DNA of 64,000 nt from Miscanthus floridulus (Eukaryota > Streptophyta > Magnoliopsida > Poales > Poaceae): positions 56,230,852 to 56,294,851 of the forward strand of contig NC_089584.1 of NCBI RefSeq assembly GCF_019320115.1, written 5' to 3'. The notes under the pieces were generated by a model, which was given only the letters and a program-made list of their open reading frames with translations, did no database searches and was not told the origin of the DNA. A program made the translations under genes and the position numbers. Each line of letters opens with the position of its first letter. Positions within the stretch are counted from its first letter, which is position 1. This document shows positions 10,390 through 22,800 of this stretch, in pieces.

Positions 10390-11256
10390 GATCAGCACAA
10401 CGATAGTCATAGAAAGAGAAGGGCACGTATATAAAGTACAATGCCTAGTATACTATATTAGTGAAGTACTGTCAGATTAAAAAATCCGGTACCTGCATAT
10501 GCAAAAACTACTCTACGCCCTCCTAATCACTTCACGCAAGCTTCACCACTATTTTGAAAGCCACAAGATTACTATGGTGATAGATTTCCCACTCGGAGAC
10601 ATCCTACACAACAGAGATGCAATAGGGCGCATATCTAAGTGGGCAGTTGAACTTGGTGCTCTCAATATCGATTTCACCCCATGGAAGGTAATTAAATCTC
10701 AAGCCCTTGCTGATTTTGTTGCCGAGTGGATAGAAATTCAACAACCTATGTCAAATACCATCCTTGTCCATTGGAAGATGTACTTTGATGGATCACTCAA
10801 GCTAGGCGGAGCTGGTGCAAGCATTCTCTTCATCTCTCTAGACAGAAAACAACTCAAGTATGTCCTTCAGATATTATGGCAAGCTACAAACAATGAAACA
10901 GAATACGAAGCCCTCATCCACGGGCTCTAAGTGGCAATTACCCTTGGAATCAAGCGATTACTCGTATATGGCGATTCGGCAGTAGTCATCAACCAAGTCA
11001 ACAAAGATTGGGACTGCACCAAAGAAAACATGGGCGCTTACTGTGCTGAAATACGAAAACTCGAAAAACATTTTCAAGGATTAGAAATTCTACATGTCCT
11101 GTGTGATTCTAATATTGCAGCAGACATCCTCGCCAAGCTCGGATCGGACAGGGCAAAGGTCCCACCCAGTGTATTCATAGAGGAGTTATCAGCTCCCTTT
11201 ATCAAACAACCCGGTGAGATAACCCCTGAACTCCCAGCTAAAGGCACCCAGATTTT
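10390..11256 (+). pseudogene. RNase H module copy 7 (one stop, end of array)
   Basis: The frame is open at 10499-10930, where a TAA (near 10928) interrupts it just before LGIKRLLVYGDS, and then continues to 11302 across the array border. The YFDGS, EYEAL, YGDS and IAADILAKL motifs are all readable. It is closer to copies 1 and 2 (DWDCTKENMGAYCAEIRKL) than to copies 3-6, so it looks like the far end of the original short array. It stops at CCCAGATTTT, where it meets an inverted Athila-type fragment. Confidence 0.85.
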
Positions 11257-12903
11257 CTACTCCGTTTTTATCTTTTTTTTCCAAATCAAATTCTTGGAGT
11301 AGCAAATTCATCTAATAAGTCGAGGTTTAGCATCTTTCTTAGTGAGCAGGTATTTTAAAGCAGCATGATCAGTATAAGCAATCACCTTAGCTCCAACTAA
11401 GTAAGATCTAAACTTATCAATAGCAAAGACAACAACTAGGAGTTCTTTTTCAGTTGTTGCATAATTTAGTTGAGGCCCTGTTAGAGTTTTGCTAGCATAA
11501 GCAATTACATGATTCTTCTTATCTTTTGTTTGTCCCAAAACTGCCCCCATAGCATAATCACTAGCATCACACATGATTTCAAAAGGTAGCGACCAATTAG
11601 GGGTTGAATGATTGGTATAGAGATGAGCACTTTCTTAAGAATGTTAAAAGATTTCAAGCATGCATCATCAAATTCAAAGGGAACATCCTTAGCCAAAAGA
11701 TTTGTAAATGGTCTAGCAATGTGTGAAAAATCTTTTATGAAGTAACGGTAAAACCCAACATGGCCAAGAAAACTACGGATCCCTCTAATATTTATGGGAG
11801 GAGGTAACTATTCAATTACTTCAATTGTAGCTCTATCTACCTCAATCCCTCTTTTGAACACCAAGTGTTCAAGCACTATGCCTTCTCTAACCATGGAATG
11901 ACATTTTTTCTAATTAAGGACTAAGTGCTTTTCTTCACATCTTTGCAAAACTTGTCTAAATTGTCAAGACAATCATCGAAATTTTTTCCATAAATAGAAA
12001 AATCATCCATGATTTCTTCAATCATATCATAAAATTACATAATCCAAAAGACATTCCACAGTAAGTATAGGTTTCATAAGGACATGTAAAGATAGTTTTG
12101 CTTTGGTCGTCTGGATGGATCAGTATTTGGTGATACCCTAAATACCCATCAAGGAAATAGAAGAAAGAGTGATTTGCTAGTCGCTCCAACGTTTCATCAA
12201 TGAAGGGCAATGGAAAGTGATATTTCTTTGTTGCCTTATTAAGTTTTTGGTAATCTATACACATCCACCACCCAGTGATGGTTCTATGAGGGATTAATTC
12301 ATTCTTTTCATTTTTAACAATAGTCATGCCTCCCTTTTTAGGCACAACTTGCATAGGGCTTACCTACTCATTATGTAGCATAGGATAGATGATCCTAACA
12401 TGCAGGAGTTTCAAAACCTCTTTCTTAACAACCTCTCTCATCGCATTATTAAGCCTACGCTATGGCTCCCTAGAAGGTATAGAATCAAGATCTATAGGGA
12501 TGCGATGAGTGCAAAGAGTAGGGCTAATTCCCTTAAGGTCTTGGAGCAAGTAGCCAAAATCAGAAGGATGCTTTTCTAACACAGTTATCAAGCATCAGGA
12601 TTCTTCTTGAGAAAGTGTATCACTTATGATCACATGAGAATCATATTCATTATTAAGAAAAGCATATCTAAGACCAGAAGGTAGGGGTTTAAGCTCAATG
12701 GTGGGCTTATGTGGTTCTAGCAATTCATCTTGAGGTTCAGGCTCTATAGGATTTTCATTGTCTTCTTCGATGAAGAACTAGGCATCATCTTCTAGGTTAG
12801 GCTCGATCAAATCATCAAGAGATGCAACCTTAACATCTTCCATTGGATCTTCCCTAGGAATTGGCTCAGTCTCAGCATTTAAAGAATGGATGGTAGGTTA
12901 GAG
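11257..12903 (-). pseudogene. Athila-type gypsy pol fragment (RT and RNase H), inverted
   Basis: Read on the minus strand, the order is: a Glu/Pro-rich linker (about 12890-12500), REPQRRLNNAMREVVKKEV, RT at 12354-12022 (MQVVPKKGG, NELIPHRTITGW, CIDYQKLNKATKKYHFPLPF, LDGYLGYHQI, TFTCPYETYTYCGMSFG), decayed RT palm and thumb (12020-11700), and RNase H at 11574-11308 ([46 protein letters not shown]). The VPKKGGMT and FPLPFIDE wording is typical of the Athila lineage. Several stops and shifts are present, including one that splits the RNase H start (near 11574-11600). Integrase is missing because the fragment ends at the array border. The left edge at 11257 and right edge at 12903 are both junctions. 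Confidence 0.85.
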
Positions 12904-13272
12904 TGTAACCCCCAGGTGTTAGTCACTTGCTAAGCAGTGGGTTTGAGCTTAAACATGACATGTTAAGTGGTAATCAGGAGCTTTAGTTCCTTATCTTAGA
13001 AGTGGTGACGAAGGTGTCAAGGTCAAATCTATGAAAATGAGCCCCACTTGAACTTTTGGGAATGAAGACAACACCTTTGTGTTTAATGGTAAACCCTTTT
13101 TTAGATATATACCTAAGTAATGTTGAAGGTACCCCTTTTCATGTGCCTCACATCAATTTCCACCCACATTGATGATTGGAAAAGTTTCATGAAGTTTGGA
13201 ATCAAGAAGTCACTTGAAATGACAAGTTATGCCCTTGCTTGAATTGCTTTACTACGTGAATGAGAACATATG

Positions 13273-14800
13273 TGTAAGGAAAATGGACCCTAGGCCCATT
13301 TACTTTGAATTTTGGTGTTTGTTGACCAACACAACCAAATTGGACTAATGAATTCGCAAGTAATTGTTTTGTAGTTCAATAGGGTGCAAGACATGACTTG
13401 GACGAAGGTGACATGATGATCCCATGATCAATACCAAAAGCAAGACCCTAGAAGCACAAGATATCAAGCATAGTCCAAGCACAAAGATGGGAACCAAGCT
13501 AGGCACAAGATCGTAAAGAAACGAGCTCGACAGTGGAGACCGGATGTGGCCCTTATAGGGACTAGACACGTCCAATTAGTAGCTCGGCAATAGCAGGCGT
13601 CAGCAATTATGACCGGACGCTGAGCGAAGCAGTGACTGGACACACCGATGACACTATTCTTCATCATAGCAATGTTTTTAGCATGACTGGACGCAGCAAC
13701 ACTGGATGACTAGATGCATAAAGTACAACGTCTAATCGAGTCTAGAGAGGTTATATAGTGGCGCTAGCGTGACCGGACACGTCCGATCGAGTGAGACCGG
13801 ACTCAGCCCAGAGTCCAATAAACACGCATGCTCTAATGGTTAGGACAATCGAACATGTCTAGTCAGGACGACAACAGCGTCCGATTAGTAGCAAAAAGCT
13901 AGGTTTTGCCCCCAATGGCTACTTTCTACATGGGGCTTATAAATAGACCCCCAACCAGCCATTTGAGATGTGGAGAGCCGAGGAAACATACCAAGGGTGT
14001 TGATACACCATTTTAGTGATCTCCACTTGTATAGTGCTTAGTGATTCATTAGGTAATTAGCGTAGGTGCTTTGCGAAGTGCTTAGGTTGATTAGACCACC
14101 GCTTATGCGCTTGCTCTAGGTTTAAGCTTAGTGTTTAGTGAGGTTTGCACACCTCTTATCACTCGGTGCTTGCACGCACCATTGTTGTATATCGGAGGGG
14201 CTTGTAGTCTCATGAGATTACACCAACCACTTTTGTGGTGTGGCTGCCACCGTGTACTGAAGGGAACAAGGCCCATGGCATTTTGGTCAAAAGCTTGATA
14301 GTGATGATGGCGGGGAGCTTCTAGGAGAGGCTTGCCGGAAGGCACGTAGAAGACCCACTTGTGCATGGGGAAGGCCTAAGTCTATCCACAGAGTTACCTG
14401 ACCGGGAGCTTGGCCCTTACGAGGGATTCCTTGCGAGGGGCTCCAACAAGGACTAGGGGAAAGCTTGCGCGGTTCTCGATACCTCGGTAAAAATACTAGA
14501 GTCGTCGATGGGAGTTTGCATATCTCTACCTTACTCTTTAGCTTCCACATTTACATTGCAATCTTGGTTTATGCTTTACTTTCCTAGCTTAGTAATAGGC
14601 TAGTTGATAGGTTTGGAACCTAGGTTGCATAACTTGTTTTTGCGGTAGAGATAGCAACACACTAGCAAAACCATAGTTGCACATTTAGATAGTTTATCTT
14701 TTGCACAGATTTTTGCTAAGGATAAAAAGAGGCCATAGTTTAGAGTTAGAGTTTTAAGTTGCCTAATTCACCCCCCTTTTAGGCATCATGGTCTCATACA
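13273..14800 (+). repeat. 5' LTR of the Sirevirus-like element
   Basis: 1,528 bp, starting TGTAAGG and ending CTCATACA. A TATA box (TTATAAATA) lies at 13937-13945 in the block GGGGCTTATAAATAGACCCCC. The 3' LTR is 1,510 bp, so the two differ by small indels: for example, the 5' LTR lacks about 11 bases near 13463 that the 3' LTR has near 18501. The multiple CGGACGC/CCGGTC-like boxes between about 13600 and 13880 are shared by both LTRs. Confidence 0.88.
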
Positions 14801-14802
14801 AG

Positions 14803-14815
14803 TGGTATCAGAGCC
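14803..14815 (+). promoter_or_regulatory. Primer-binding site, initiator-Met type
   Basis: TGGTATCAGAGCC starts two bases after the 5' LTR end. It is the standard complement of plant initiator methionine tRNA used by copia and chromovirus elements. Confidence 0.85.
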
Positions 14816-14880
14816 AGGTTGGCTCATTTTGGACCTTTGGCTTCACCGCCGTTGAGCCAACGCTATTTAGAGTGGTTGGG

Positions 14881-17038
14881 ATGGATACCTCTAGGCTTCT
14901 GCATGTTGATGACACTAACTTCCCCTACTATAAAGCTAGAATGGCTTGTCACCTTGAGGAGGTAGATTTGGATGTTTGGAGAGTCACTCATGATGGGATG
15001 AAACCCATTAAGAATCTCGATAAACCCACAAAGAGTGAAGAAAAATAAATTCATTTCAATGCTAGAGCTAAAAATTGCTTGTTTGAATCTTTTAGCATGG
15101 ATGTGTTTAACCAAGTGTTTACTTTAAATATGGCACATGAAATTTAGTTAAAACTCCAAGAGCTCCATGATGGCACAACTAATGTTCGTGAGCAAAAATA
15201 TTGTCTAGCTAAACAAAATTATGATTCCTTTAAAATGAATGATGATGAGCTTGTTCGTGATATGTATTCTTGTTTGAATCTAATTATCAATGAGCTCCAT
15301 TCAATAGGATTAATGAAGCACGATGATTTGGACATCATGAGGAAGATCATATCCATGTTACCATAAAAGAAATATGCAAGCATCATCACCATCCTTCATA
15401 ACATGGAGGACTTGAGCAACATGACCTCAGCCATAGTCATTGGCAAGAGAGTGGCATTTGAAATGTCATGGAAGATGGTTCAAGAAGAAGCCTCATCATC
15501 AAGCAAAGGGAAAGCTCTCGCATGTAGTGAGAAAAAAGAAGATGATGGGCAAGCAAGTTGAGACAAGCTCAAGCTCAAGCTCCTCAAGTGAAGATGAAGA
15601 AGAAGATGAGGATGATGATGATGAAGAATCAAGTGATGATGATCAATCTTCCTCCTCCACCTCTGACCTTGATGAAGAATCAATCAAACTTATCAACAAG
15701 GTGGAGAAGATGATCCAAAGGCTCAATGTCAAGGGTGTGCCCATCCAAATTCAAGATTTCATCTTCACCAATCAAAGAAATGAGCAAAGGAAGAAAGGAT
15801 GCTATGGATGTGATGAGTTGGGGCATTTGTGGAAGTTTGTCCAAACAAGCCCATACCTAAGACAAAGAAGAAAGCATGCAAGGACAAAGCCCTCACATCA
15901 ATAAGGTCATGGGATGATTCTTCAAGTGAAGAAGAAGACCATCACAAGAGGCAAGGGTACAAGCACTCATCATCAAGCACTTCATGACTGTGCCTTATGA
16001 CATGAGGTAACAAAAAGTCTATCCCTAGTGATAGTGACAATAATAGTGATAGTGATGATGAGCTATCTTCTTATGAGCAACTTGTGCAAGAAAATCTTAA
16101 ATATGCTAAAGTTGCACTAGTCAACAAAAGAAGTTAAAAATGTTGCAAGAAAAGCTAGATAGGTCACAAAAAGCATATAAAACCTTGCTTGAATAGTATG
16201 AGATATTTGCTAATCCCAATATTGAACTATCTACTAAAATTGTGCAACTTGAGGTAAGTGCAACAACAAATGCATGCACAATCATTGATGAGCAACTTAT
16301 AAAGAAAAATGAAAAATTAAAAGAAAAGTTAGCTAGCTCACAAGATGCTTATAAAAGTTTGCTTGCTAAAATGGAAACCATGTGCAAACTTTGTGATGAG
16401 CTAGCTAATAAAGTTGCTAATCTTGAAGACGTCAGTACAACTCTCACCAAGGCACCTAAAAAGAAAAGTTCTATCTTTGACATGCCTAAAAAGGATGCCT
16501 CCACTTCTTGTAATGATTTATGTTTAGACTCACCCTTGTGCAACCAAGTTTGTGTTGGGAAAGGTGTTGTAGAAACATGCACACTAGAGGTCGCAATGGA
16601 GAATGAGCAACTCAAGCAAGAAGTGACTTGCCTCACCAAGGACTTGACTCAAGTGAAAGGCATGATGAAGCAAGCCCAACTTCATCAAGATAACACCATC
16701 AAGGGAGTGAAGAAGCTTGATGAAGGACAAACTGTGGTTTGCTATGTATGCCACAAGGAAGGCCACAAGTCCTATGAGTGCAAGGTGAAGAATGGGGGAG
16801 GAGAAAAGAAGAAAGAGAAAAACAAAAAGCAAACAAGCAAGCTCACCAACACCTACACCAACAAGGTGGAAAAAATGCCTCCACACCTTATCTCTTAAAG
16901 AAGAATAAAAATGACAAGGTGGTGGCCATCAAGGTGAACAAGCAAGCCAACAATGGGGCCAAACACATTTGGGTGGCAAAGGAGATCATTTCCAACATGA
17001 AGAGCACCAAGAAAGTTTGGATCCCGAAAGAGAAGTGA
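14881..17038 (+). pseudogene. Sirevirus-like gag, interrupted
   Basis: The ATG at 14881 begins MDTSRLLHVDDTNFPYYKARM, the usual start of these Gag proteins (binding a YYKARM-type segment in the N-terminal domain). Stops occur near 15046, 15146 and 15363. The piece at 15440-15904 has an acidic Ser/Asp/Glu tract (about 15555-15680) and a first zinc knuckle (CYGCDELGHLWKFVQ) that has lost its last Cys. About 15905-16240 is heavily broken. The piece at 16242-16898 is a coiled-coil-like segment followed by an intact CCHC knuckle (CYVCHKEGHKSYEC). The tail, in another frame, ends at 17036 with KHIWVAKEIIS and KVWIPKEK. Gag would bind RNA and build the particle. Confidence 0.8.
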
Positions 17039-18312
17039 GAAGTCTGATGGACTTCAGGGAATTTGGAGACTTGGCAAAGTATGGGTGCATTTCATGGGGT
17101 GCATCATTATGGACAAGGAAATTTCCAAGTGGGTTAGTGAATACTATGGACCCAAATTCTCCTTCCCATGTTAGGTAACTAGATTTAATTTCTTGCAATT
17201 TCAATGAGCATCTAGTTCCTTTTCATGCCTAGGTTTGCATTTGCATGTTTAATCTTTTGTCTTGCATACACTAGGTATATCTTATGGTAGGCTTGCTCGG
17301 TTTCATTCTTAACCCTTGGAGCAAACCTACATGGTTTAAATTGTTTAGGAGCATGGCACATAGCTTGTTTTACAATTGTTCATCTAATATGTGCCAAAGT
17401 CCAAATTGTAGATAATTTCTCTCGAATATCACCTTTGAAAATGATTCTCACATTCATGTGATGTCATCTTTCAAGTGGTATTTTTTATTCTAAAATCAAT
17501 GTGCATGTCTCCTACAAGTATTCCATACTTGTGTGTATAAATTTAGGGGGAGGTTACTCTACAAGTTGGATGCTTTGAGACTAACACCTTTTCAAGCTTA
17601 GCATGTCTGTAGTAGTCTCATTGCAAGGAAAATGGAGTCCCCGGAGTTAAGCATCATACTTCAATTATCCACCACCTATTACAAGTGGTATAAATCAAAT
17701 TGGTTTCCATATGTGGCATTTCTAAATTGATATCATCATGTTGATTTCACTTTGGTATTTATATTCTTTCTCCATGCATTATATAGATTAAACTCCCTTG
17801 AGCATTAATTTGCCAATTATGCAAAAACTACATTCTCCATCATATGTATGCATATATTTATGGGGAGCTTAGTCTATATAATGTGAGAATCAAATTTTGT
17901 GACCTATTCCACTCCACATACAAAGGATCACAAAGTTTGACCCTCCCTTGTGCAACTAATGTCTTCCTTTTCAGTGTTTGATTCCAAAGGGGGAGAATTT
18001 GTTGGACCAAAACCAAGCCTGATCATAATAATTTACAAGTGGTAATGGTAATAATTTACATGTGGTAATGGTCCGAGAAAGGGAGAATAGTGAATTATGG
18101 AGTTAGGAGGAGGCTTAAATCCATAATGCCACATGGGGACATTTGCAAGGGCAAGATAAGTTTCCAAAGATTTTTACTTGTGGTATCTTTTAGCATCATA
18201 TAACCTTGCCCTTTTCATTGCATCCTAGCAAGTAAGTAGTTTTTAAATTCCAAATTTTTTATTATTTGCTTGTTTTGGTCGTGTTGTCATCAATCACCAA
18301 AAAGGAGAAGAT
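17039..18312 (+). other. 3' non-coding region and polypurine tracts of the Sirevirus-like element
   Basis: No coding frame is seen. The region carries purine tracts: TTTAGGGGGAGG (about 17547), CAAAGGGGGAGAA (about 17985) and, next to the 3' LTR, AAAAAGGAGAAG (about 18298-18310). Repeated purine tracts before the 3' LTR are a known Sirevirus feature. The last one is in the correct place to prime plus-strand DNA synthesis. An AAGTGGTAATGGTAATAATTTACA-type short direct repeat lies at about 18035-18070. Confidence 0.7.
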
Positions 18313-19822
18313 TGTAAGAAAAATGGACCCTAGGCCCATTTACTTTGGATTTTGGTGTTTGATGACCAACACAACCAAATTGGACTAATGAATTTGCAAG
18401 TAATTGTTTTGTAGTTCAATAGGGTGCAAGACGTGACTTGGACGAAGGCAACATGATGATCCCATGATCAACACCAAAAGCAAGACCCTAGAAGCATAAG
18501 AGAATACCAAAGATATCAAGCATAGTCCAAGCATGAAGATGGGAACCAAGCCAGACACAAGATCGTAAAGAAATGAGCTCGGCAGAGGTGACCAGACGTG
18601 GCCCTTATAGGGACCAGATGTGTCTAATCAGTTGCTTGGCCACAGCAGGCGTTAGCAACTATGAGCAGACGTTGAGCGAAGTAGTGACCGGACACACCTA
18701 TGATAGTGTTCTTTGTCATGACAATGTTTTCAGCGCGACCGGACGCAGGGGCACTAGATGATCGGACGCATAAAGTATAGCATCCGATCGAGTCTAGAGA
18801 GGTTCCAGAGCAGCGCTAGCACGACCAGACATGTCTGATCGAGTGTGATCGGACTCAGCCTAGAGTTTGATCAATGCACGCGCTTTAATGGTCAACACGA
18901 CCGGACATGTCTGGTCAAGATGACAGTAGCATCCGGTCAGCAGCAGAAAGCTGGGTTTCACCCCCAATGGCTACTTTCTCCATGGGGCTTATAGATAGAC
19001 CCCCTAACTGGCCATTTGAGATATGGAGAGCTGAGGAAACGTAGCAACGGTGTTGATACACCATTTTAGTGATCTCCACTTGTATAGTGCTTAGTGATTC
19101 ATTAGGTGATAGCGTAGGTGCTTTGCGAAGTACTTAGGTTGACTAGACAACCGCTTATGCGCTTGCTCTAGGTTTAGGCCTAGTGTTTAGTGAGGTTTGC
19201 ACACCTCTTATCACTTGGTGCTTACACACACCATTGTTGTACATTAGAGGGGCTTGTAGTCTCATGAGATTACACCAACTGTGTTTGTGGTGTGGCTGCC
19301 ATCGTGTATCGAAGGGAACAAGGCCCGTGGCGTTTTGGCCGGAAGCTTGATAGTGAAGACGATGGGGAGCATTTAGGAGAGGCTTGCTGGAAGGCATGTT
19401 GGAGATCCACTTGTGCATGGGTTAGGCCTGAGGCTATCCATATAGTTACCTGACTAGGAGCTTGGCCCTTGCGAGGGATTTCTTGCGAGGGGCTCTAATG
19501 AGGACTAGGGGGAAGCTTGCGCGCTTCTCTATGAGAGTTTGCATATCTCTACTTTACTCTTTAGCTTCTGCATTTACATTACAATCTTGATTTATGCTTT
19601 ACTTTCCTTGCTTAGTGATAGGCTTGTTGATAGGTTTGGAACCTAGGTTGCATAACTTCTTTTTGCGATAGAGGTAGCAACACACTAGTAAAACCGTAGT
19701 TGCATGTTTAGATAGTTTATCTTTTGCATAGGTTTTTGCTAAGGATAAAAAGAGGCCATAGTTTAGAGTTAGAGTTTTCAATTGCCTAATTCACCCCCCT
19801 CTTAGGTGTCATGTCCCTTACA
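18313..19822 (+). repeat. 3' LTR of the Sirevirus-like element
   Basis: 1,510 bp, starting TGTAAGAAAAATGG and ending TGTCCCTTACA, followed by the target copy ATATG. The TATA box of the other LTR is changed here (TTATAGATA near 18988). LTR mismatches are frequent to the eye, so this is not a very recent insertion. Confidence 0.88.
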
Positions 19823-22800
19823 ATATGTCATGAACCTAACCTTGCAACCTTGCCCAAATGATTGTAATTGAACTCTACAACAAAAGTCATGAAGGATTCA
19901 TGTTGAGCAAATGTCAAGAAAATGCTTCAATGGATCACAAAGCATAATTTAGAGCTTTATTGTGATGCTGTTTTGACCAAAATAGTACTATAAGTTTTGT
20001 ACTTGTCTTGGTGTTTGACCTTAAATGAAAGTTGTAATTTAGCTTCTGTAGAACAAACTTTATTTTAGGACCAAGAGCCAAATCATCATACAAATAGCTC
20101 AAACAGTGGACTCAAGATTGAAAGAAATGTTGTTTTCTCAGTTCTCAAATCTTTTCCAAAGTCATGGAGGTTTTGACTGACACAACTATGTTGACATGGC
20201 ACATTCTCTAGTTTTATTAAGCAACTTTTGTTAAACTAAACATGGAAGATGGAATTTATACTATGCACAAGGGCGAGCAAAAGTTTGGACTCAGTATGAC
20301 CAAGGTTTGACCACGAAATTGATCCTCAAACTGGACTAGGTGGTCACTTTCAGCTAAAGCTTTGACTCTAGTTAAACCCACTGACACTATCACTTTAGAG
20401 CTTAATTAACCACTAATTCATAGCTCTAAAGACCTAGAGCCCTTAATAGATGTTGTAGAATGGTCAAAGAACAGAAACTTTGGTTAAGACACCTCGGGCC
20501 GAATATGCTGAAATTCAGATCCCAACTTTGGTGCATCGTCGCCCACCACGTGCTCGATGGAACGACTGCTTGGTGGCCATGCACGAGCTGGCACCCCACC
20601 TTCACTACCATGTGTCTCTCTCCTAGCTCCATGCCCCTTCCTCCTATAGAGCGCCCTCACTCGCTCTCCCTCTACTGTTCTCGCTCACTTGCTCCTCCTC
20701 CCTTGCCATCTATGCCGCACGCACATGCCAGAGTGCGCTCACCATAGCTGACTCCTGAGTTGAGCTCACTGCCACAGCAGCGCACCACCTTTGCACCAGC
20801 CAGCCTCGCCATCCCCTTCCTTGTGTCATGCTACCTCCATCATGCCACTTTGTAGGCCATGCTATCGCCTACAGCCCCCACAACAGGAGCTATTTCCATC
20901 GCCCCCATCTGCTGTTGTGGTCCCATTGCCATAGGCCATCGCTGGCCGTGCTGAGACCTTTTGTGGGTGTGCCCTACCACCACATTGCCACAGCGCCCCT
21001 TTTGCCAACCGCATTCGTTATCATGGTCACCACCACCTAAGCCGCCTTTGCCATGGGCTCCTATGCTCATGGCCAGGATGCCATGTCCCACCTCATGGCC
21101 ATCCTTGGCCACCCACCAGTGCGCACGGGCCTCCTAAGGCTTCTCCGCCACTCCACCGCCACCGATGAGCCTCCTTCGGTTGTCATTGGTGAGCTCCCAT
21201 GCCTCCTCTACTCTAATTCATGGCAGGGACCTCATGCTCAAATAAGGAGAAAGGGAATGACCTATCTACGAAGCATGTGACTCATGTGAATAGTGCCTAG
21301 AAGGCCCTTTTTGCTAGAATCTGTTTAGATGAAAGGTCAGGGGCCTCAGTGCAAAGGTGTTTTTCCTTTATGGCTGAAACTTTGGAAAATCATAATAAAT
21401 CATAGAAAAATCATAAAATAGCAAATGAGGATGTTTTGGAATTGTTATGAGTAGATCTATGCAGTAGAGTCATAATATGATATGTGTTAGTAGAAAGTTT
21501 CTATTGTTTTTATTTATTCTTATAAAGTGCTTTAAGAAATCCTTTTAAGTTTGTCAAATGCATATCTTAAGGTAGGAATGTCCTAAAAATGCAATTCTAG
21601 TTTTGGGAGTCTTGTTTTGGCATGTGCTAGCTAAGAAAAATATTAAACATGTTGTTTGATCAGTCTTTTTATGATGTTTTGATTTAATCATGATTAATGG
21701 TTAATTCTAGCTTGCTTTGCTTACAATTGTCATATCTACTGTTATACTTCTCCAAATGACCTAAAACTTTTATCCTAGTATACTTATGGCATGTGTGAGC
21801 TCTGGTTAAAATTCCATTATTTTTAGTGCTTTTATGGCTGAGTTATGAATTTAACTTGATTAATGCTTAACAAATGGTTTTAAATGGTTTATAAATAATT
21901 TATATATTAAAAAATGTGAAATGTGGTTCCTTTGCCCTTGCATGTTGATATTGTGACCTGAGAAACCCTAATATGGCTATATGTTTATATAAAATGGTGA
22001 TCTCTAGATTTATCTTGCTTTTACATGTTTTCTTGCAATAACAATTTGTCTTTTTAGAGTAATTAAATTATAAAACCTAAGCATGTGAAATTTTGTGCAG
22101 TAGCCATGTTTTGATAACATCTACCACTCATAAAAGTCTCAACCCCAAACTAGTTCTAATATATCACTAAAATAATATATATGTTTATTAGGAGAAATGA
22201 TTAATAAAAGCATAAGTGTGGATAAAGCTTGTAATTGTATTTGGTGATGCTTTGAATGCTTTATGTTAAATAAAGTGTTGCTAAGTATGTTAGTGGTGGT
22301 TGAAGTTCTTGACTGTCTCATGTGTGTACGCTCTTTGTTAGCAAAACAAGTGAAACATCAAATTATTATATTCTAAAATGGCTGCATGTGCATTTTCTGT
22401 TGTGATGATAACTTTATGGATCAAATGATGTTTTCTATAAATGTGGTTAATACCAAAGTTGTATATAATTTCCTTATATTGCTTTTCCTAAAATTTCATG
22501 ATTTTAGGCCAGCTGGTTTAGGAGTTATAGATTTTAGAAGCTTGCTGTCAGGTTTTGCAGGTCCTCTGAATAGATCTGAATGATTGTATTGTTTGGCATG
22601 TATTGGTGATAATAGAAGAGTTATAGTGCTTTTGTTAGGATTTCCAAAATGCCCAATGAGACTCTTTTTGGTGGTCTAAAACTCAAGTTATAGCTGTTCA
22701 AAATTATTAAATTTGGACAGAGATGCCTTCATTGGATTAATTGGCCTTGTTAACTATTAAATCACCTTAATAGGATCATAAGAAAGTTGTAGATCACTTA

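Larger units (their letters stand above)
5156..11256 (+). repeat. Seven-copy tandem array of an RNase H module (unit about 871 bp)
   Basis: Seven direct copies start at GATYAGCACARCRATAG (5156, 6029, 6903, 7776, 8649, 9517, 10390). Each has an ATGCAAAAACTACTC landmark (5271, 6144, 7017, 7888, 8758, 9629, 10499). Each copy spans the RT connection, the degenerate gypsy RNase H and a complete archaeal-type RNase H. Landmark spacings are 873, 873, 871, 870, 871 and 870 bp. Copies 3 and 5 resemble each other, as do copies 4 and 6, and both pairs are exactly 1,741 bp apart, so a two-unit block was duplicated. Integrase does not follow: the array ends at an inverted Athila fragment. Confidence 0.93.
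13273..19822 (+). mobile_element. Sirevirus-like copia element without pol
   Basis: Two LTRs (13273-14800 and 18313-19822) both begin TGTAAGRAAAATGGACCC. The element is flanked by a perfect 5-bp target duplication ATATG (13268-13272 and 19823-19827), which proves insertion as a unit. Between the LTRs are a Met primer site, a broken gag and about 1.3 kb of 3' non-coding sequence with purine tracts. Protease, integrase, RT and RNase H are absent, so it is either a non-autonomous family that depends on a relative or an internal-deletion copy. The long acidic/Ser gag tract and the KHIWVAKEIIS..TKKVWIPK tail are Sirevirus traits. Confidence 0.88.

Noticed and set aside
5156..11256. Array at 5-11 kb as a CRISPR or satellite array
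   Set aside because: The unit is about 871 bp, without spacer/repeat alternation, and encodes recognisable RNase H domains.
20460..21290. Open frames of 70-95 codons in the GC-rich part of the 4.5-kb LTR
   Set aside because: They are overlapping on both strands, have no recognisable motif, and lie within an LTR, so they are taken as untranslated LTR sequence.
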